From NCBI RefSeq assembly GCF_042695135.1, contig NZ_CP170547.1, forward strand, positions 3,410,001 through 3,474,000: a stretch of 64,000 bases of DNA, in the 5' to 3' direction. The DNA comes from Epilithonimonas sp042695135 (GTDB taxonomy: Bacteria > Bacteroidota > Bacteroidia > Flavobacteriales > Weeksellaceae). Position 1 is the first letter of the stretch. Every line of letters starts with the position of its first letter. Below are positions 42,148 to 50,541 of the stretch, piece after piece. Both the position numbers and the translations under genes were made by a program. The notes beneath the pieces were generated by a model. That model was not told where the DNA came from and did not search any database. It saw only the letters and a list, made by a program, of their open reading frames with translations.

Positions 42148-42945
42148 ATGCAAAAGTATATTCTAATCATAGTTGCAGCTTTAATCGTAACATCTTGTAA
42201 AGTTCAGAAAAATCAGACTACAACTCCAGTAAGCACAACAAAACCGATTTCTAATAATGCGGGTTTCTTTTCAGCAATTGAGAAAAAATCGACTTTCGAT
42301 GCAGTAAAAATCAATAGTAAAATTGATGCAAAAACGGGATCTTTCATTCCAACTCTGGACGCTGTAATCTATATAGAAAACGGTCAAAAAGTCTGGATGA
42401 ATTTGACAGCTGTGATCATACAAGCAGCGAGAGGCGTTGCGACGCCGGAAGGTATTAAAGGTTATTATAAACTTGATAAAACCTATATCGACTCGGATTT
42501 TGGTTATTTAAATAAATTACTAAATGTCAACTTTATCGATTATAATGCTTTGCAGAATTTGTTGCTGGGAAAAACTTTTATTCCGGTTTCGGAGAATGAT
42601 TATAATCTCACTCAAAATGCCAATGGTTTCAACCTGACTTCGAAACAAACTCAGAAAATAACTGAGAATGGCAAAACAACGGAATATAAAATCTCCTTGG
42701 ATTATGATACAGATTTCAATCTGAATCACGTTCTATTAACGAATCCTGCAAATAATAACGAGTTAGAAATCACTTATTCCAACAGAGAAATTCTAAGCAA
42801 TGAGAGCTTCCCGAAAAGTGTTAAAATAATTATAAAAGCTGACAAAACAGACGAAATATTATTAGAAAATACGAAATTTGATTTTTCCCGGATGGAAACT
42901 ACTTATTCCGTTCCTGCCAATTACAAAAAGACAGAGATTAAATGA
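42148..42945 (+). CDS. DUF4292-type lipoprotein
   Basis: A 265-residue lipoprotein with lipobox VTSCK (Cys17). The body is beta-rich with LNVNFIDYNALQNLLLGKTF, which fits the Bacteroidetes DUF4292 family, a LolA/LppX-like fold thought to bind lipid. It overlaps the EnvC-like gene by 4 bases (ATGA), so the two are translated together. A TATTTTTG -7 box lies upstream (about 42106-42113). Confidence 0.78.
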   Translation: MQKYILIIVAALIVTSCKVQKNQTTTPVSTTKPISNNAGFFSAIEKKSTFDAVKINSKIDAKTGSFIPTLDAVIYIENGQKVWMNLTAVIIQAARGVATPEGIKGYYKLDKTYIDSDFGYLNKLLNVNFIDYNALQNLLLGKTFIPVSENDYNLTQNANGFNLTSKQTQKITENGKTTEYKISLDYDTDFNLNHVLLTNPANNNELEITYSNREILSNESFPKSVKIIIKADKTDEILLENTKFDFSRMETTYSVPANYKKTEIK

Positions 42946-44477
42946 TTAAGAAATTAAGTTTTTTCATAAGTATCATCCTTTTCGGAAGCGCATTTGGACA
43001 AAAAGATAAAGAGGTTCTGCAGAAGCAGAATGCCGATCTTAAAAAACAGATATCCTCCATTAATGCGTCACTCAATCAAACCAAACAAGAATCTAAACTT
43101 TCTATAGCTTACCTTAATGCTGTAAATCAAAAGCTTAGCTTAAGAGAAAAAGTTTACAACAACACTCAAAAAGAAAAAAGATTTATAGAGGATGACATTT
43201 ACAAACGTCAACTGGAAATCAACAAAAACAACCGTGAGCTGGAAGTTCTCAGAAAAAACTATGCTGAGATACTTGTAAAAGCCTATAAAACCAAAGGCGT
43301 TCAAAACAAAGTTACCTTCATCCTTTCTTCCAAAAATATGGGAGAAGCTCTCAACAGGATAGAATATTTAAAAAGATATTCTGAATATCAGGATAAAAAA
43401 GCAGCAGAGATCTCTAACAAGGCAAACGAAATCAAGAAAAACATTACGCTGAAGAAAAGATCAATCTCAGAAAAAGACAATCTTTTATTGTCTCAGAAAA
43501 AAGATCTTGCAACAATAGAAGCAGAAAAAATCCAGAAGCAACAGCTTCTCGATGAGTTTAAAAAGAATGAGGTGAAGCTGACAGCAGAACTGAGACAAAA
43601 GCAAACACAATCCAAGGAACTGGAACGCCAGATCAGAAACATCATTGCTGAAGAAATAAGAATTGCCAAAGCAAAAGAGGAAGCTGAAAGAAAAGCCGAA
43701 GCTGAAAGAAAAAGACTGGCGGAAATAGCTGCAAAAAGAGAAAGAGACCGAATAGAAGCTGAAAACAGAGCTAAACTTGCTGCCGCAGAAGCTGAAAGAA
43801 AACGCGCCGAAAATGAAGCTAAAAAAGCTTCTGACTTAGCAATCAAAAAAGCTGAAGAAGAAAGAAAAGTAGCAGAATCCAACAAAGCAGCTGAGAAAAA
43901 AGAAGCTGCAGAAAAAGCTACAAGGGATGCTGCAGAAAGATCGAAAGCCGCAAATGATAAGTTAGCCGCAGCCAAAGCAAATGAAGCCGCTGTAAATAAA
44001 AATAATGATGATGCCAAAGATGCCGCCGAGAAAAAAGTAATGAAAAGTTACGGCGTTGGCTCTACAGTAGGCAGTAATTTTGCAGATAATAAAGGACGAA
44101 TTGGTTTCCCTGTAGAAAAAGGAACTGTAACCCACCGTTTTGGAAGACAGCCACATCCTGTTTTCAAAAATATAGTTGAAGAAAATATCGGGATCAAAAT
44201 ATCGGTTGCAAAAGGCACAAAAGCAAGATGCGTTTTCCCGGGTGTTGTTTCCAGTATCCAGGCTATCAACGGCAGCAGAACTGTTGTTGTAAAACATGGC
44301 AGCTACTTTACAGTCTATTCTAATCTTGCCAATACATTAGTAAAAGCTAATCAGCAAGTCTCCGCAGGAACCCTGATTGGAGAAGTTGGCAGTGATTTTG
44401 ATGAATCTATTACATTAGACTTCCAGATTTGGAATGGTACAAATCCAGTTGATCCTTTAGGATGGGTTTCATATTAA
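42942..44477 (+). CDS. EnvC-like coiled-coil protein with degenerate M23/LytM domain
   Basis: A 511-residue exported protein. It has a signal peptide (1-19), long coiled coils (about 20-330, ending in an Ala/Lys/Glu-rich stretch), and a C-terminal LytM domain (about 385-511; KGTVTHRFGRQPHPVF). Active LytM enzymes use an HxxxD and an HxH zinc site. Here the matching positions read ENIGIK and VYSNL, so Asp and one His are replaced and zinc hydrolysis is unlikely. EnvC in E. coli has the same loss and activates amidases at division, so an activator role is inferred. It follows the DUF4292 gene with a 4-base overlap. Confidence 0.82.
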   Translation: MIKKLSFFISIILFGSAFGQKDKEVLQKQNADLKKQISSINASLNQTKQESKLSIAYLNAVNQKLSLREKVYNNTQKEKRFIEDDIYKRQLEINKNNRELEVLRKNYAEILVKAYKTKGVQNKVTFILSSKNMGEALNRIEYLKRYSEYQDKKAAEISNKANEIKKNITLKKRSISEKDNLLLSQKKDLATIEAEKIQKQQLLDEFKKNEVKLTAELRQKQTQSKELERQIRNIIAEEIRIAKAKEEAERKAEAERKRLAEIAAKRERDRIEAENRAKLAAAEAERKRAENEAKKASDLAIKKAEEERKVAESNKAAEKKEAAEKATRDAAERSKAANDKLAAAKANEAAVNKNNDDAKDAAEKKVMKSYGVGSTVGSNFADNKGRIGFPVEKGTVTHRFGRQPHPVFKNIVEENIGIKISVAKGTKARCVFPGVVSSIQAINGSRTVVVKHGSYFTVYSNLANTLVKANQQVSAGTLIGEVGSDFDESITLDFQIWNGTNPVDPLGWVSY

Positions 44478-44507
44478 AAAATAATTTAACTTTGTAAAAA
44501 AATCAAG

Positions 44508-44735
44508 ATGACATTATCCACTGTTATATTAAGTATTTCTTGGCAGCATATCCTAATTGTAGCCTTGATATTGCTTTTGTTATTTGGAGGTAAAAAAATC
44601 CCCGAATTAATGAAAGGTTTAGGCTCTGGTATCAAAGAGTTCAAAGATGCTGTAAAAGAGGAGGACAAGAAAAAAGATCCTGCAAATCCTACTTCTACTT
44701 CATCCACAACAAATGATCCTAATTCACACTTATAA
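44508..44735 (+). CDS. tatA: twin-arginine translocase subunit TatA
   Basis: A 75-residue TatA/E protein: one N-terminal helix (WQHILIVALILLLLFGGKKI) followed by the amphipathic helix PELMKGLGSGIKEFKDAVK and a polar, Ser/Thr-rich tail. TatA forms the channel that exports folded proteins. It is placed 30 bases after the EnvC-like gene and 9 bases before the DUF4254 gene; tatC is not in the window. Confidence 0.9.
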   Translation: MTLSTVILSISWQHILIVALILLLLFGGKKIPELMKGLGSGIKEFKDAVKEEDKKKDPANPTSTSSTTNDPNSHL

Positions 44736-44744
44736 GAACGATTA

Positions 44745-45359
44745 ATGAGTTTGACAGAAAAATCATGGAAGATCTTTAACCAGTCGGTTGAAGATTATCA
44801 TATTAATGATGACGTTAATTCAGAAGAAAACAATCCATTCCAGGCTAATAGTTTGGAATGGATTTTGTATTCTAAAAATTGGATTGATACCGTTCAATGG
44901 CATTTGGAAGATATTATTCGTGAAGAAGATATCGACCCGACAGAGGCTTTAAAAATAAAAAGAAGAATAGATAAACTTAATCAAAAAAGAACAGACCTGG
45001 TAGAACAGATCGATTTTTGGTTTTATAAAAACTTCGAAAATATTATTTCTGATCCCGATGCAAGAATAAACAGCGAAACTCCGGCTTGGTGTATAGATCG
45101 ATTTTCTATTTTATCTTTGAAAATATATCATATGTCTATTGAAGCTTCTCGTGAAGACGCTTCCGAAGAACATAAATTACAATGCTCACAAAAGCTGAAT
45201 GTGCTTTTGGAGCAGAAAAAAGACCTTTCTACAGCCATAGATCAGTTGCTTTCTGATATTGAAAACGGCAAAGTTAAGATGAAGCTTTATAAGCAGATGA
45301 AAATGTATAATGACGAAAGTCTTAACCCAATCCTGTATCAAAAAATGCAGAAAAAATGA
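44745..45359 (+). CDS. DUF4254 domain protein
   Basis: A 204-residue helical protein. NSLEWILYSKNWIDTVQWHLEDIIR and TPAWCIDRFSILSLKIYHM (two separate segments, shortened here) match the Bacteroidetes DUF4254 family, often encoded near glycosyltransferases. The function is unknown. It overlaps the next lipoprotein gene by 4 bases and follows tatA by 9, so it belongs to the envelope operon. Confidence 0.75.
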   Translation: MSLTEKSWKIFNQSVEDYHINDDVNSEENNPFQANSLEWILYSKNWIDTVQWHLEDIIREEDIDPTEALKIKRRIDKLNQKRTDLVEQIDFWFYKNFENIISDPDARINSETPAWCIDRFSILSLKIYHMSIEASREDASEEHKLQCSQKLNVLLEQKKDLSTAIDQLLSDIENGKVKMKLYKQMKMYNDESLNPILYQKMQKK

Positions 45360-45814
45360 AAAGTTTTTATAAACTTTTAACGTTAATTATTACCACAGCT
45401 ATTATAGGTTCTTGTTCTACAAACTCAGCAGCTTCTGAACAAGTCCACTCCGATCTTCTGTCAGATACGTATGCATATCTTTCTCCTGAAGCTATTGTCT
45501 ATGCATCTTCTATTTCCAATCTTGTTGCTACTTTTCCAAAATTCCGGAATGATGCTATAAACAGGGAGGTCTCTTCGTTAAAAGTTTCACTTTCAGATTA
45601 CCTGGGCGCAGTCCGTGATTTCAATCAGTCTACTAAACATAAATCGTTAGAAGACTTTGAAAAGTATTACAAAAAAATTCAGAAGCTAAGAAAATTCATG
45701 ACAAAAGATGATGACGAGGTTCTGAACAGATATATGGTAAAAATAAAAACCAATATCAACCTTCTGGAGGCTTCTCAATCAAAAACGGAAGAAGTTTCAA
45801 TGTCTTCTAATTAA
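45356..45814 (+). CDS. small lipoprotein of unknown function
   Basis: A 152-residue protein with lipobox IIGSCS (Cys20). The mature part looks helical (SISNLVATFPKF, LEDFEKYYKKIQKLRKFM). No known family is recognised. It overlaps the DUF4254 gene by 4 bases and precedes ribA by 24. Confidence 0.7.
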   Translation: MKSFYKLLTLIITTAIIGSCSTNSAASEQVHSDLLSDTYAYLSPEAIVYASSISNLVATFPKFRNDAINREVSSLKVSLSDYLGAVRDFNQSTKHKSLEDFEKYYKKIQKLRKFMTKDDDEVLNRYMVKIKTNINLLEASQSKTEEVSMSSN

Positions 45815-45838
45815 TCTCCTTTACTACTACTTTATTTA

Positions 45839-46435
45839 ATGTTACAATTACAAGCAGAATCGAATGTTCCCACAGATTTTGGGGAGTTCAGAATGATGGC
45901 TTTTTCCGAAAATGATAAAGACTGGATGCCGCATATGGCTCTGGTTGCTAAAAATACAGATTTTGACAAGCCTGTGAACGTAAGAATCCATTCCGAGTGT
46001 ATCACTGGCGAAGTTTTTCATTCTCAAAAATGTGAATGCGGACAGCAGCTTAATTCTGCAATGAAATATATGCAGGAAAACGGCGGGATTATTATTTACC
46101 TGAGACAGGAAGGAAGAAACATCGGAATCATTAACAAATTAAAAGCTTATGCTTTGCAGGAGAAAGGTTTAGACACTGTACAGGCTAATTTGGAATTGGG
46201 ACTGCCAGCAGATGACAGAGATTTTGGCGTTGCGATAGAAATGCTGAATAACCTGGGCGTAAAATCCCTGAATCTAATGACCAATAATCCAGAAAAAATA
46301 AAAATGATCCAGAATAGCGGTATTATTTTTAATTCCAGGATCCCTCTGCAGATAAAATCAAACAGCTCAAGTGCTTCGTACCTTAAAACAAAAAAAGATT
46401 TTTTCGGTCATCTTTTAGATGATGAGAATCCTTAA
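45839..46435 (+). CDS. ribA: GTP cyclohydrolase II
   Basis: A 198-residue stand-alone RibA. The zinc motif is intact: HSECITGEVFHSQKCECG with Cys54, Cys65 and Cys67. The GTP and catalytic parts IIYLRQEGRNIGI and MTNNPEKI are also present. It opens the imidazole ring of GTP, the first step of riboflavin synthesis. It supplies the activity lost in the degenerate domain of ribB at 21243. It is the last gene of the envelope operon, ending at a bidirectional terminator. Confidence 0.9.
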   Translation: MLQLQAESNVPTDFGEFRMMAFSENDKDWMPHMALVAKNTDFDKPVNVRIHSECITGEVFHSQKCECGQQLNSAMKYMQENGGIIIYLRQEGRNIGIINKLKAYALQEKGLDTVQANLELGLPADDRDFGVAIEMLNNLGVKSLNLMTNNPEKIKMIQNSGIIFNSRIPLQIKSNSSSASYLKTKKDFFGHLLDDENP

Positions 46436-46456
46436 TCAACTTGATTATAAAAATAA

Positions 46457-46482
46457 AAAAACCGTCTTACGACGGTTTTTTT
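46457..46482. terminator. bidirectional terminator between ribA and the HU gene
   Basis: AAACCGTC (46459-46466), a ttac loop and GACGGTTT (46471-46478) with A- and T-runs on both sides. Confidence 0.9.
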
Positions 46483-46504
46483 ATTTGAAGGAATTCAAAT
46501 AAAA

Positions 46505-46795
46505 TTATTTCTTTTTAACACCAGAAACTGCAGTAGCTAAGTCAGCACCAGCTTTGAATTTTGCAACTGTTTTAGCAGCAATTTTGATTGGTTTCTTAGT
46601 AGCAGGGTTGATACCTTGTCTTGCAGCTCTTTCAGAAACTGAGAAAGTCCCGAATCCAACTAGAGATACTTTACCGTCTTTTTTCTTAAGTGTTTCTGTT
46701 ACATTAGCAACAAATGATTCCAAAGCTTTTTTAGCAGCAGCTTTTGTGATTTCTGCATCTTTCGCAATAGCGTCGATTAATTCAGACTTGTTCAT
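46505..46795 (-). CDS. hup: HU family DNA-binding protein
   Basis: A 96-residue nucleoid protein: MNKSELIDAIAKDAEITKAA, then VSLVGFGTFSVSERAARQGINP (the arm, with the DNA-intercalating proline) and a basic end GVKKK. HU binds and bends DNA without strong sequence preference. The promoter is TTG-N19-TATATTTG, with the -7 box at 46828-46835 (reverse strand). The 358 bases up to panD hold only this promoter and the panD promoter; I see no other feature there. Confidence 0.93.
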   Translation of the reverse strand: MNKSELIDAIAKDAEITKAAAKKALESFVANVTETLKKKDGKVSLVGFGTFSVSERAARQGINPATKKPIKIAAKTVAKFKAGADLATAVSGVKKK

Positions 46796-47140
46796 AATAT
46801 TTATTAATTAAAGTTATGTTGTTATAGCAAATATAAGACAATTTTGATATCGTGCAAATAATTTTATGAAATTTAGTGAACTATGTATCTTTTTTTTTAA
46901 TATGATGCATTTTTGACAAATCCGGTTTTGACGAAAACACTAGATTCTTTGGATTTCATTTTTAATAATTTACCTTTATTAATAGGCTAATATAATAAAT
47001 AACAATAAATCTGATCAATATTCAGAAATTCATAAAAAGCAATATCTATTTTAAAGGTATCTGCAATCGATTTAATATTAAAAGTAGTGCCACATTTTCA
47101 GTAAACATAAAATCTTCTTTTCCACTTTTATTATTTAGCT

Positions 47141-47148
47141 TAAATTTG
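47141..47148 (+). promoter_or_regulatory. -7 box of panD (TAAATTTG), very close to the start codon
   Basis: An exact TAnnTTTG match ends 5 bases before the panD ATG at 47154, so transcription should begin at or next to the start codon. Confidence 0.5.
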
Positions 47149-47153
47149 CACTT

Positions 47154-47504
47154 ATGTTAATCGAAGTTTTTAAATCGAAAATTCACAGAGTCCGTGTCAC
47201 AGCATCGGATCTTGATTATATCGGAAGTATCACCATTGATGAGGACTTAATAGAAGCAGCCGGCTTGATTGTGGGCGAGAGAGTCTATATCGTGAATGTA
47301 AACAATGGCGAACGTTTTGACACTTATGTTATCAAAGGAAAAAGAAAATCCGGCGAAATCTGTCTTAATGGTCCTGCGGCCAGAAAAGTACAGAAAGGCG
47401 ATATCATCATCATTATTGCTTATGCACAGATGAGTCCTGAAGAAGCCAAAGATTTTCAGCCAAAAATCGTTTTCCCGGACGAAACAACAAACCTTCTAAC
47501 GTAA
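47154..47504 (+). CDS. panD: aspartate 1-decarboxylase
   Basis: A 116-residue pyruvoyl enzyme. The self-cleavage site is YIGSITID (between Gly24 and Ser25), and NGPAARKVQKGD completes the family signature. It makes beta-alanine from aspartate for pantothenate and CoA. The start MLIEVFKSKIHRV is the normal one. It is followed after 11 bases by a flippase-like membrane gene. Confidence 0.93.
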   Translation: MLIEVFKSKIHRVRVTASDLDYIGSITIDEDLIEAAGLIVGERVYIVNVNNGERFDTYVIKGKRKSGEICLNGPAARKVQKGDIIIIIAYAQMSPEEAKDFQPKIVFPDETTNLLT

Positions 47505-47515
47505 TCTTAAATATC

Positions 47516-48517
47516 TTGGAAGAAAAAAAATCCTCGTCATTTAAAAATGCAATCACCGTTTTGGTATCAATCGCAATTGCGGGAATTTTTCTTTGGGTTG
47601 CACTTAGAGGATTGGATCTTGAAAAAATAAAAAATTCTTTACAAAAGGCTAATTATTTCTGGGTGGCATTTGCGGCAGTTTTCGGAGTTTCAGCCTATAT
47701 TTTCAGAGCTGTGAGATGGAATCTTTTATTAGAGCCAATGGGCTACAAAATCTCCAGCAGCAATTCCCTCTGGTCACTGTCTTTCGGATATCTTATGAAT
47801 CTCACCATTCCCAGAAGTGGCGAATTGGCAAGATCTACGGCACTTTATGGTGTAGAAAAAGTACCTGTTGACAAGTCTTTTGGAACTATTATTTTAGAAA
47901 GAGTTGTCGATTTGGTTTGTATGTTGATTTTCTTGGGATTGACTTTAATTTTCAAATTTGAAGCCATCAAAAGTTTCTACGACAATTCTGGCTTCAAACC
48001 TAATCCAATGATTATAATTGCTGTAACTGTTACCGGAATCATAGGATTGATTTTATTCTTCAAATTCAAAGAGAAATTCAGACGTTTTACTGTTATTTCA
48101 AAAATAATTGATTTCATTGATGGAATCTTCGAAGGTCTGAAATCCATATTCAATTTAAAACAAAAAGGAAAATTCATCCTTTACACCGCAGGAATCTGGA
48201 TTTGCTACTTTTTTGCATCTTATCTAGTTTGTTTTGCACTTCCGGAAACATCCAATTTTACCCTTGCTGACGGCTGTTTTATTCTGGTTGTCGGAACCTT
48301 GGGAATGATTATTCCAGCAAGTGGCGGCATTGGAGCCTTCAATCTTGCAATGAAGTTCGGGTTCACAGCACTTTTTATTTCGATGGGAAAAAACGCAGTA
48401 GAAGGCGGAGAATTAGGACTTGCCTACTCTTTCATTACATTGCCTTTGCAGATCATTATTATGCTGGTAATGGGCTTGATATCGATTCCTATGCTGGCGA
48501 AGAATCGGAAGATTTAA
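47516..48517 (+). CDS. flippase-like domain protein (lysylphosphatidylglycerol synthase TM family)
   Basis: A 333-residue inner-membrane protein with about eight helices. FRAVRWNLLLEPMGY and RSGELARSTALYGVEKVP belong to the UPF0104/lysylphosphatidylglycerol synthase membrane domain, which also occurs in lipid or glycolipid flippases. There is no soluble aminoacyl-transferase domain. The start is TTG at 47516, 11 bases after panD, so it is probably co-transcribed. Confidence 0.8.
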   Translation: MEEKKSSSFKNAITVLVSIAIAGIFLWVALRGLDLEKIKNSLQKANYFWVAFAAVFGVSAYIFRAVRWNLLLEPMGYKISSSNSLWSLSFGYLMNLTIPRSGELARSTALYGVEKVPVDKSFGTIILERVVDLVCMLIFLGLTLIFKFEAIKSFYDNSGFKPNPMIIIAVTVTGIIGLILFFKFKEKFRRFTVISKIIDFIDGIFEGLKSIFNLKQKGKFILYTAGIWICYFFASYLVCFALPETSNFTLADGCFILVVGTLGMIIPASGGIGAFNLAMKFGFTALFISMGKNAVEGGELGLAYSFITLPLQIIIMLVMGLISIPMLAKNRKI

Positions 48518-48528
48518 ATCACGACATT

Positions 48529-49815
48529 TTATTCTAAATCATCAAATTTTGCTTTCATAGTAGGATTGCCATAAGTCAGTTTTTTTATGGTCAAATCTTC
48601 TGCTTTATTGTTGGCTAGACGCAGATTATTAACAGAGGAGAGCAACGCATCTTTTGTTTTTTGAAGATGAGTTATTGTTTTGTCAATTTCGTCAACTGCG
48701 GTTTTAAATTGCCTGCTTGCCAATTCATAATTCTTTGCAAATCCCTGTTTGAAAATATCTATTTTTTCTTCAAAATTGGTAATATCAATATTCTGATTTT
48801 TCACCAACGCGAGTTCCTTTTTATATTTTAACGAGTTCATAGCAGCATTTCTCAGAAGTGTAATGATTGTTATAAAAAACTGTGGACGAACAACATACAT
48901 TTTTGAAAAACGATGCGAAACATCTACAATTCCCGTATTGTAAAATTCGTTTTCGGCTTCTAACAATGAAACCATCACTGCATATTCGCATTTTTTTTCA
49001 CTCCTGTCTTTATCAAGTTCCCGGAAAAAATCTTCATTTCTTTTTTTTGTTGCCGTTTGGTCGGCTTCATTTTTCATTTCAAACATTATCGAGATGATTT
49101 CATTACCAGAATCATCAAATTCCCGATAGATAAAATCACCTTTACTTCCGGATTTCGAATCATTATCTTTCTCAAAGTAGACATTTTGAAATGCCGTTGC
49201 ACGCAATTTATTAAACTCGATTTCGCAATGTTGCTCTAGGGTTTCACCAAGCATTTTTGTAGAAAGTCTGGCTTTCATTTCTTTAACACGGTCAATTTCT
49301 TCGTCCTTATACTTGATGATTGCATCTTTGGATCTTAGTTTTTCATCAAACTGTTCTTTGAGAGATCTTTCCGAAAGTTCCTTTTCCAAATCTTTATTCC
49401 TTAGCTTATTACCAAGATCATTTTTTTCATTTTCGAGATGGTTTTTCTCTTTTTCTACTTTCTGAACTGCTTCCGAAATCGCCAATTTTTTTTCGGTTTC
49501 GGCTTTTTCAATTTTCGCTTTAAGTTCCATAATCTCCTTTTCTTTTTCAGAAACTTTTCCTCTAATTTCTAATTCGTTAACCGATTTTAACTGCGAAATC
49601 TCAGCATCTTTTTTGGAAAGCTGTTCTTGCAGATAACTTTTGAATTTTTCTTTATTAAGTTCAATCTCGCTGTTTTTTTCTTTTTCAGCAATTCTTAATC
49701 GCTCCTGTAGTTCTTCTTCAAATTGATGGTTGCGAACTTGTTTCAGAATCTCAGCAAATCCCGCTTCGTCAACTTTAAAGGCTTTATGACAATTCGGACA
49801 AATAATCTCGTTCAT
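48529..49815 (-). CDS. DUF2130 domain protein with zinc-ribbon-like start and coiled coil
   Basis: A 428-residue protein: N-terminal MNEIICPNCHKAFKVD (CxxCxK), a long coiled coil (about 25-190), and a C-terminal domain containing GDFIYREFDDSGNEIISIMFEMKNE, shortened here (GDFIYREFDDSGNEI), with later ENEFYNTGIVDVSHRFSKM. The EFDDSGN...FEMKNE pattern resembles a nuclease-like DUF2130 core. The function is unknown. The start at 49815 (M of MNEI) is preferred over 49839. Confidence 0.72.
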   Translation of the reverse strand: MNEIICPNCHKAFKVDEAGFAEILKQVRNHQFEEELQERLRIAEKEKNSEIELNKEKFKSYLQEQLSKKDAEISQLKSVNELEIRGKVSEKEKEIMELKAKIEKAETEKKLAISEAVQKVEKEKNHLENEKNDLGNKLRNKDLEKELSERSLKEQFDEKLRSKDAIIKYKDEEIDRVKEMKARLSTKMLGETLEQHCEIEFNKLRATAFQNVYFEKDNDSKSGSKGDFIYREFDDSGNEIISIMFEMKNEADQTATKKRNEDFFRELDKDRSEKKCEYAVMVSLLEAENEFYNTGIVDVSHRFSKMYVVRPQFFITIITLLRNAAMNSLKYKKELALVKNQNIDITNFEEKIDIFKQGFAKNYELASRQFKTAVDEIDKTITHLQKTKDALLSSVNNLRLANNKAEDLTIKKLTYGNPTMKAKFDDLE

Positions 49816-49915
49816 AATATTTCGGTTTCGTAAAGGCAAGGTACAAATTAATCGATAATTTGGAAATTAAAAATGATAGTGATAAAACCAAATCACTGCT
49901 TCGGAATATTAATCC

Positions 49916-50025
49916 CTGCGCATCCATCTAACTACGAGTGCGCAGAAACGACTTTATCCCTGCGCACACATTAACTCGTCTCTGCGCAGCCGCAAAGTCT
50001 TCTCTGCGCACATTTTTAAAAGACT
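49916..50025. repeat. 22-bp periodic array of CTGCGCA boxes
   Basis: CTGCGCA or GTGCGCA starts at 49916, 49938, 49960, 49982 and 50004, exactly 22 bp apart each time. The remaining 15 bases of each unit vary, with a loose ACTCG/ACTTT-like end. The core TGCGCA is self-complementary. It lies between the divergent DUF2130 and cupin genes. Confidence 0.7.
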
Positions 50026-50079
50026 CGACACTAAAATGGAAATTTAATTTGTATTTTTAGCTTCTAAGCTATAAATCTG

Positions 50080-50496
50080 ATGCAGGAACAAAAAGAAAAT
50101 ATCGAAACGAAAACTAATCCACATGAGGGAACAGAATCAATTCCAGCCATAAGATTATTCACCACAGAAAATGGACTTTGCAGTTTTGAAAGAGGAACTA
50201 TTCCTACTCTCAAACCAATGAACACGACTACTTTCTGGGTCAGCAACAAAACCGAAGAATGGGAAAAAAGCAAACATCCTGCACCAAGAAAACAGTACGT
50301 GATTACTACCCAAGGAAAAATAAAATTCAAGGTGAGTGATGGCTCGACTTTTATCATTGAACCCGAAATTATCCTGCTTGCAGAAGATACGGCTGGCGAA
50401 GGACACAGCTGGGAAATGTTGGATTCTAATGGATGGGAAAGACTTTATCTTCCAATTTCCGAAGGTGCAGAAGATTATTTTACCAAAGAAATATAG
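50080..50496 (+). CDS. cupin-fold protein
   Basis: A 138-residue soluble protein with a single cupin domain: HPAPRKQYVITTQGKIKF and FIIEPEIILLAEDTAGEGHSWEM (segment ends GEGHSW). The metal-binding histidines are only partly conserved (H in GEGHSW and in HPAP), so catalytic activity is uncertain. It starts right after the 22-bp repeat array and precedes uvrC, which has its own promoter. Confidence 0.72.
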   Translation: MQEQKENIETKTNPHEGTESIPAIRLFTTENGLCSFERGTIPTLKPMNTTTFWVSNKTEEWEKSKHPAPRKQYVITTQGKIKFKVSDGSTFIIEPEIILLAEDTAGEGHSWEMLDSNGWERLYLPISEGAEDYFTKEI

Positions 50497-50529
50497 CTTC
50501 AACTTTTCTCAAGAATCAATATCATTGCG

Positions 50530-50537
50530 TAAATTTG
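50530..50537 (+). promoter_or_regulatory. -7 box of uvrC (TAAATTTG), very close to the start codon
   Basis: An exact TAnnTTTG match ends 4 bases before the GTG start at 50542, suggesting a transcript with almost no leader. Confidence 0.5.
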
Positions 50538-50541
50538 TCCC

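Noticed and set aside
43493..44017. Antisense open frame of 174 codons rich in Ala, Ser and Phe
   Set aside because: It mirrors the Ala/Lys/Glu coiled coil of the EnvC-like gene; composition and position mark it as a shadow.
49916..50025. Reading the CTGCGCA array as a CRISPR array
   Set aside because: Only 7 bases are conserved per 22-bp unit, units are far too short, and no cas gene is present.
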